From positions 1-17,535 of the forward strand of contig SXKQ01000055.1 of NCBI GenBank assembly GCA_005778045.1: a stretch of DNA of 17,535 nt, in the 5' to 3' direction. The notes under the pieces were generated by a model that was not told the origin of the DNA, made no database searches, and worked only from the letters and a program-made list of their open reading frames with translations. The position numbers and the translations under genes were made by a program. The stretch is from Planctomycetia bacterium. Its GTDB lineage: Bacteria; Planctomycetota; UBA1135; GCA-002686595. Positions 13,255 through 17,535 of this stretch are shown here, in pieces (position 1 is the first letter of the stretch; every line of letters starts with the position of its first letter).

Positions 13255-15720
13255 ATGGGTATCGCCGTCCTCCTCCGTCGGGGGCTCGGCGCGGTCATGC
13301 TGGCGGTGCTCGCCCCCTGGGCGGGTGCCGCCAGCGACGCTTTGGCGACCGCGAAGGAGCTCGCTCTCGCGCAGAAGTGGTCCGAGGTCGCCGCGACGAT
13401 CGAGGAGCACCTGCGCTTCCATCCCTCGAGCGCCGCGCTCGACGACCTGCTCGCGCAGGCCTTCGCCAAGCTCGGCCGCAGGGACGAGGCCGCGCACTTC
13501 CTCGAGCGCGCCTGGTGGCCGCTCCCCGAGACTGACAAGGAGGCCGCCAAGCTGCGCAAGCGGCTCTTGGAGCTCGACCCGTTGCTCGCGCGGCGCGAGG
13601 CGCTCTACAAGAAGGGCGCCAAGGAGCTGTTCGACGCGGCGGTCGTGCTCGAGTCGGAAGGCCAGCGCGAGCGCGCGCTCGAGTTCTGCGAGCGCGCCCT
13701 GCCGCTCGCCCGCGGTGTGGCGCGCGAGCCGATCTTGGAGCTCGCCGCGCGCATCCGCTCCAGCGAGGAAGAGGTCGACCTCGAGGCCAAAGGCGGCGCG
13801 CGACCGCCGGAGGGCTGGCCCGAGCTCACGCTCGAGAGCCAGCACTATCGCTTCGTCGCGCACCTCGAGCCCGCCGTGTCCGAGCTGCTCGGCCGCACCA
13901 TGGACCAGATCTACGCGTCCTACGTGCAGATCTACTTCGACGGCGACACGACGCGCTTCACCCCGCGCAAGGCCACGATCCACATCCATGCGTCGCAGGA
14001 GCAGATGCTCGCGGGCTGGAGCGGATCGAGCCGTCCCGCCGGCTGGTGGTCGCCAGGCGAGTGGGAAGTGCACGCCTACGACACGCGCAGCGACACGAGC
14101 TCGCTCGACCAGATGGTCGAGACCCTGTTCCACGAGGCCAGCCACCAGTTCATGACGATGCTCGCGCGCGGCGCGCCGCCGGCGTGGCTCAACGAGGGCA
14201 CCGCGACCTTCTTCGAGGGCGCGACGGCCATGGCGGACGGCACCGTGCTCTGGCCGGATGCCGCGCACGGGCGCCTCTCGCACCTCTACCGCATGCTGAC
14301 TTCCGGCGGCGGTCCCACGCTCGCGGACGTCGTCAACTACGACTCGCCCGGCTCCTACGCCGGCGAGTACTACCCGTGGGGCTGGGGCCTCGTGTACTTC
14401 CTTCAGCAGTACGAGAACCCCGCCACGCTCGAGTACTCGTTCCGTCCTCTGTACGAGCACTACCGCGACCTCGTGACGCGCGCTGACAAGGGTTCGCGCG
14501 CGGCCTTCGACGAGGTATTCCTCGGCCCCGACTCGCCGCGCGGCCATCGCACCTTCGAGCACTTCGAGGCGGAGTGGCGGCGCTGGATCCTCGACCACGT
14601 GCACCCGCTGCAGTTCGCGCAGAACCGCCGCGCGCTGCGCATGGAAGAGGTCGAGCGCTACCTCGCGGCCGCGAAGGCCGTGGCGGGCTCGAAGACGGCC
14701 AAGGTGAGCGAGCAGGAGCTGCTGCGGCGTGCGCTAGGCCACCTCGAGTACATCCGCACGAAGATCGACGACCCGCTCGAGCCCGCGGCCTCGGTGCTGC
14801 TGACGCAGGCCGACTTGCTCGAGCGCATCGGGGAGCCGGCAGCTGCCGCGCCGCTGCTGGAGAAGCTCCTCGAGCTCGCCGCCGACGGCGCGTGGGAAGC
14901 GAGCGAAGAGGAGATCGAGGCACTCTCCAAGCGCCTCGCGAAGCTCGACAAGAAGAACAACCGGCTCGTCGCCGCGCGCGCCAAGGTGCGCGCGCTCGCG
15001 CGGACGGCGAAGATCCTCGTCGAGGACTACCGCAAGGCGAAGACGGACCTGACCCTGCGCGCCTACACGCTCGCTCGGCAAGCCTCGGTCTCGTTCGACG
15101 ACACCAGCGGCCCACTCGGTGAGCTTTCGGCCGAGCTGCGCAGCCTCGCGCGTGACAAAGGTCTCTTGCGCGGCAACTTGCAGAAGCTCGCCGGCGTCCC
15201 CGGCTCGTGGCAGACGATCTTCACCAACCTCGAGACGGGCTTCTCGAGCTCGAGCGAGCGCGTCACGATCGACGGCGTGCGCCCCGTGGGCCGTATCTGC
15301 ACCGCAGTCGAGCTCCACGGCGAGTACGAGGTGCGCGCGCGCGTCACGCTGCAGGGCGAGCCCAAGCTCGGGTCGCACCACGGCCTCGTGATCGCGGGCA
15401 TGCCCAAGGGCGACTGGGCCGTGATCACGCTCGACCACGAGGGTCGCCTGAACCTGAAGCGTCTCGTATTCGGCTCCGGTGGCGGGGTCACGGACACCAC
15501 CACCGCGACCGTGAACCTCCCGCTGCGCCCGAAGAACGGCGAGCCCTTCGACCTCGCCGCGCGCGTATTCCCGGACAACTCGATCGAGGTCACGGTCGCG
15601 GGCCAAGGCCCGTTCCCGTTGCGCTTGCCGATCGCGCGCACGTCGCGCACCCACGCCGGCGTGTACGTGAAGTACGGCTCGCTCGCCGTCGACAACCCCG
15701 TGGTCGAGCTCGCGCCGTGA
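13255..15720 (+). CDS. Exported DUF1570-like zinc metallopeptidase with TPR-like N-terminus and C-terminal beta-sandwich region
   Basis: The 821-residue product has a signal peptide (MGIAVLLRRGLGAVMLAVLA, then PWAGA). Residues about 28-165 are helical and TPR-like (for example ALATAKELALAQKWSEVAA, and ALEFCERALPLA near 141). The central part (about 190-450) fits the DUF1570/gluzincin pattern: HYRFVAHLEP at 197-206, then TLFHEASHQFM with His293, Glu294 and His297 as an HExxH zinc site, and AWLNEGTATFFEG with Glu314 as the likely third ligand. Residues about 480-640 are helical. The last 180 residues (from SWQTIFTNLETGFSS) are rich in beta strands, with FDLAARVFPDNSIEVTV and HAGVYVKYGSLAVDN, resembling a LamG or DUF1080-type jelly roll. 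It probably acts outside the cytoplasmic membrane, substrate unknown. It lies between the Met-rich gene and the DUF309 gene, which overlaps its stop codon. Confidence 0.85.
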   Translation: MGIAVLLRRGLGAVMLAVLAPWAGAASDALATAKELALAQKWSEVAATIEEHLRFHPSSAALDDLLAQAFAKLGRRDEAAHFLERAWWPLPETDKEAAKLRKRLLELDPLLARREALYKKGAKELFDAAVVLESEGQRERALEFCERALPLARGVAREPILELAARIRSSEEEVDLEAKGGARPPEGWPELTLESQHYRFVAHLEPAVSELLGRTMDQIYASYVQIYFDGDTTRFTPRKATIHIHASQEQMLAGWSGSSRPAGWWSPGEWEVHAYDTRSDTSSLDQMVETLFHEASHQFMTMLARGAPPAWLNEGTATFFEGATAMADGTVLWPDAAHGRLSHLYRMLTSGGGPTLADVVNYDSPGSYAGEYYPWGWGLVYFLQQYENPATLEYSFRPLYEHYRDLVTRADKGSRAAFDEVFLGPDSPRGHRTFEHFEAEWRRWILDHVHPLQFAQNRRALRMEEVERYLAAAKAVAGSKTAKVSEQELLRRALGHLEYIRTKIDDPLEPAASVLLTQADLLERIGEPAAAAPLLEKLLELAADGAWEASEEEIEALSKRLAKLDKKNNRLVAARAKVRALARTAKILVEDYRKAKTDLTLRAYTLARQASVSFDDTSGPLGELSAELRSLARDKGLLRGNLQKLAGVPGSWQTIFTNLETGFSSSSERVTIDGVRPVGRICTAVELHGEYEVRARVTLQGEPKLGSHHGLVIAGMPKGDWAVITLDHEGRLNLKRLVFGSGGGVTDTTTATVNLPLRPKNGEPFDLAARVFPDNSIEVTVAGQGPFPLRLPIARTSRTHAGVYVKYGSLAVDNPVVELAP

Positions 15721-16217
15721 GCGAACGCTACGCCCCCGCGCGCGCCTTTCCGCCCTACGCCTACTTGCCGGGCCGCGACCCGCACCCCACCGGCGACCCG
15801 CGCGGCCACAGCTACACCGGCCAGCGCGAGCCGCCGGCGCCCTACTTCGAGCCCGCGCACTGGAGCGAGAACGAGGACTACCTCTTCGGCGTCGACCTCT
15901 ACAACGCGGGCTTCTTTTGGGAGGCTCACGAGGTCTGGGAAGGCCTGTGGCACTCCGCCAAGCACGATGCGCTGCAGGCGGACTTCCTGCAGGGACTGAT
16001 CCAGTGCTCCGCCGCCTGCCTCAAGATCCCAATGCGGCAACCCGCCGGCCTCGAAAAGCTCTCCGCGAATGGCCTCGGGAGGCTCGAGCGTGTCGCGCGC
16101 GAGTCGCGCGGCGACTACATGGGCCTCGACCTGCGGCCCTTCGTCGATGACTTCCGCGCCTTCGCTGCCGCGCGCCCGGACACGCCGGACGAACGGCCGC
16201 GCATCGCGCTCTCCTGA
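15717..16217 (+). CDS. DUF309 domain protein
   Basis: A 166-residue protein starting at a GTG (15717) whose last two bases are part of the upstream TGA (GTGA overlap), an arrangement typical of translational coupling. The N-terminal 50 residues are Pro- and Tyr-rich (FPPYAYLPGRDPHPTGDPRG). From about residue 60 the DUF309 helical domain is clear: DYLFGVDLYNAGFFWEAHEVWEGLW, then DALQADFLQGLIQCSAACLKI, where the FFWEAHEVWE motif and the LQGLIQ helix are diagnostic. The molecular function of DUF309 is not established. No signal peptide is present, so it is likely cytoplasmic. The 3' 103 bases overlap the end of the convergent pyroglutamyl peptidase gene on the other strand. Confidence 0.88.
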   Translation: MSERYAPARAFPPYAYLPGRDPHPTGDPRGHSYTGQREPPAPYFEPAHWSENEDYLFGVDLYNAGFFWEAHEVWEGLWHSAKHDALQADFLQGLIQCSAACLKIPMRQPAGLEKLSANGLGRLERVARESRGDYMGLDLRPFVDDFRAFAAARPDTPDERPRIALS

Positions 16218-16795
16218 GGCGCGAGAGCCGCGAGCCACGCGCGCACGAGCCGCGCTTGCACGCGCGACGGCACGTCCTTCGCGGGCGGGACATGGAGAAA
16301 GAGCGCGGGAATGTCGCGCTTCGCCGCGCTCTCGAGCAGCGCGTGGTAGGTGCGCTCGCAGACGTAGCCGCCGGCGTCGTTCGAGACGCGCACGTCGTCC
16401 GCCCCTGCCTCGCGCAGGAGGCGCGCAAGCCTGCGGACGTCGAGCGTCGTGCCCAGGGTCGGTCCGACTCGGGAGCCGAGGCTCGCCCCCACCGTGCCGT
16501 CGTTGTCGACGCGGCGCGTCGTGTAGCGGCCGCGCGCGCGCCGCTCGAAGCGGAAGTAGCCCTCGCGCTGCACGCCGAGACCGAGCAGGAGGACGGGGCG
16601 CGAGCGCGCATGACGCGCGACGAAACGCTCCACCTCGCGCGGCGCGGCCAGAAAGCTCACCGGCAGCTCGCGCGAGCGTACCCGCAGGCCGGGCGGCGGC
16701 TCGCGCTCGAGCGCGGCAGCCACGGCGCGGCTGGGGTTGTGGCGGCGGTCCTCGAAGGGACCAAAGCCGGTGACGAGGACAAGCGGGAGCGGCAC
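16115..16795 (-). CDS. pcp: Pyroglutamyl-peptidase I (peptidase family C15)
   Basis: A 226-residue cytosolic cysteine peptidase that removes N-terminal pyroglutamate from peptides. The start is the GTG at 16795 (MPLPLVLVTGFGPFEDRRHNPS), matching the family N-terminus TGFxPF followed by NPS. The catalytic triad can be placed at Glu84 (in FRFERRA), Cys146 (in SNDAGGYVCERTYH) and His168 (in FLHVPP). These segments are in the right order and spacing for C15 enzymes. The last 30 residues (from SAMRGRSS) are Ser/Arg/Lys-rich and encoded antisense to the end of the DUF309 gene. They exceed the usual 200-215 residue length and may be a non-functional tail left by a lost stop codon. The gene diverges from the AtuA-like gene, with 86 bases between the starts. 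Confidence 0.86.
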   Translation of the reverse strand: MPLPLVLVTGFGPFEDRRHNPSRAVAAALEREPPPGLRVRSRELPVSFLAAPREVERFVARHARSRPVLLLGLGVQREGYFRFERRARGRYTTRRVDNDGTVGASLGSRVGPTLGTTLDVRRLARLLREAGADDVRVSNDAGGYVCERTYHALLESAAKRDIPALFLHVPPAKDVPSRVQARLVRAWLAALAPQESAMRGRSSGVSGRAAAKARKSSTKGRRSRPM

Positions 16796-16851
16796 GGTGC
16801 CAATCTACGCCGGATACCGGCTCGCGCGGAACGGGACGCCGCTCGCGCGGC

Positions 16852-16874
16852 TAGAATCCTCGCGTTCGAAAGGA
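16852..16874 (+). promoter_or_regulatory. Candidate -10 and ribosome-binding site of the AtuA-like gene
   Basis: TAGAAT (16852-16857) matches a -10 hexamer in the 86-base divergent gap; no good -35 is present at 17 bases upstream. AAAGGA (16869-16874) lies 7 bases before the ATG at 16882 and sets that start. On the opposite strand TAGATT (16802-16807) is too near the pyroglutamyl peptidase GTG to be a normal -10, unless that message is leaderless. Confidence 0.4.
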
Positions 16875-16881
16875 CCATCCG

Positions 16882-17535
16882 ATGCCGCGCAAGGACAAGG
16901 TGCTCGTCGCCAACGGTCAGGGATTCTGGGGCGACTCCCTGCTCGGGCCGATCCGCCTGTGCCGCGAGGGGCCGCTCGACTACCTGACGCTCGACTATCT
17001 GGCCGAGGTGACGATGAGCATCCTGCAGAAGCAGCGGCTGCGCGATCCCTCCAAGGGCTTCGCGACCGACTTCGTGAAGATGATCGAGCGCACGGCGCCT
17101 GACCTCGTCGCCAAGGGCATCAAGGTCGTCGCCAACGCGGGTGGCGTGAACCCGATGGCCTGCAAGGACGCCACGCTCGCGGTGCTGCGAAAGCGGGGCT
17201 TCCACGGCGTCAAGATCGCGGTCGTCGAGGGCGACGACATCTACGGCGAGCTCGACGCGCTGCTGGCCAGCGGCGAGACGCTCGCCAACATGGACAGCGG
17301 CGCACCGCTCGCCAGCGTGCGCGCGGGCGTCTCGAGCGCCAACGTCTATCTCGGAGCGTTCCCCACCGCGGAAGCGCTCGATGCCGGCGCGCAGATCGTG
17401 ATCACCGGCCGCGGCACCGACCCCGGCCTCGTGCTCGGACCCCTGATCCACGAGTTTGGATGGAAGCGCGACCAGTACGACTTGCTGGCGGCCGGCACGA
17501 TCGCGGGTCACATCGTCGAGTGCGGCGCGCAGTGC
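16882..17535 (+). CDS. AtuA/DUF1446 family protein, N-terminal part, cut by the window edge
   Basis: 218 codons are present without a stop, so the gene continues past 17535. The N-terminus MPRKDKVLVANGQGFWGDS, the following GPIRLCREGPLDYLTLDYLAEVTMSIL, and GIKVVANAGGVNP near residue 80 are characteristic of the DUF1446/AtuA family. That family is known from acyclic terpene utilisation (AtuA) and from related acyl-CoA metabolism, and its biochemical activity is poorly defined. GAQIVITGRGTDPGLVLGPL near 170 also fits. The ATG is supported by AAAGGA 7 bases upstream. Family members commonly sit beside acyl-CoA carboxylase or enoyl-CoA hydratase genes; whether that holds here lies outside the window. 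Confidence 0.85.
   Translation, partial: MPRKDKVLVANGQGFWGDSLLGPIRLCREGPLDYLTLDYLAEVTMSILQKQRLRDPSKGFATDFVKMIERTAPDLVAKGIKVVANAGGVNPMACKDATLAVLRKRGFHGVKIAVVEGDDIYGELDALLASGETLANMDSGAPLASVRAGVSSANVYLGAFPTAEALDAGAQIVITGRGTDPGLVLGPLIHEFGWKRDQYDLLAAGTIAGHIVECGAQC

Noticed and set aside
13234..14604. Long open frame on the - strand opposite the DUF1570-like gene
   Set aside because: Antisense shadow, since the + strand gene has a signal peptide and the HEASH zinc site.

Overview
The window is a GC-rich (roughly two-thirds G+C or more) stretch of bacterial chromosome packed with genes on both strands. The gene content includes secreted DUF1570-type proteins with tetratricopeptide-like helices, a DUF5916/CBM9-like outer-membrane protein, many exported proteins of unknown function and an AtuA/DUF1446 protein. 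This fits a Planctomycetota-like or other large-genome environmental Gram-negative bacterium, but the assignment is an inference from style, not from a marker gene. There is no rRNA, tRNA, CRISPR array or insertion sequence that I could recognise.

Left end (1-593, + strand): the last 29 codons of glycine dehydrogenase (gcvP), then a Bcp/PrxQ-type peroxiredoxin whose peroxidatic cysteine codon is TGA. The reading frame runs straight through that TGA, all flanking family motifs are in place, and a hairpin with SECIS-like geometry follows. This is best read as a selenocysteine peroxiredoxin, and it is the most notable item in the window.

Centre (590-11489, - strand): nine genes all read leftwards. 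From upstream to downstream they are pyruvate kinase, a MinD/FlhG-like ATPase, a ParA-like ATPase, a protein with two helix-hairpin-helix-like segments, a secreted helical protein of unknown function, a class I aminotransferase, a uracil-phosphoribosyltransferase-like protein, an IadA-type isoaspartyl dipeptidase and a DUF5916 outer-membrane protein. The last four are tightly spaced and probably co-transcribed; they look like a salvage and scavenging group (amino acids, pyrimidine base, isoaspartyl peptides, outer-membrane function). The two ParA-superfamily ATPases next to a putative DNA-binding HhH protein, with no recognisable ParB, FlhF or MinC/E in the window, form a possible uncharacterised positioning module.

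Divergent region (11490-12173): about 680 bases with no convincing long gene. On the - strand it carries a candidate promoter, a long hairpin, and then a very strong GC-rich hairpin followed by a T-rich tract, all upstream of pyruvate kinase. This could be a leader attenuator or a separate small RNA. On the + strand there is a 56-codon ORF with a good ribosome-binding site.

Right part (12174-16217, + strand): an exported protein with about 9.5 % methionine, a large exported DUF1570-like zinc peptidase with a C-terminal beta-sandwich-like region, and a DUF309 protein whose GTG start overlaps the upstream TGA. A pyroglutamyl-peptidase I gene (16115-16795, - strand) converges on and overlaps the DUF309 gene. 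Diverging from it is an AtuA/DUF1446 protein that runs off the right edge.
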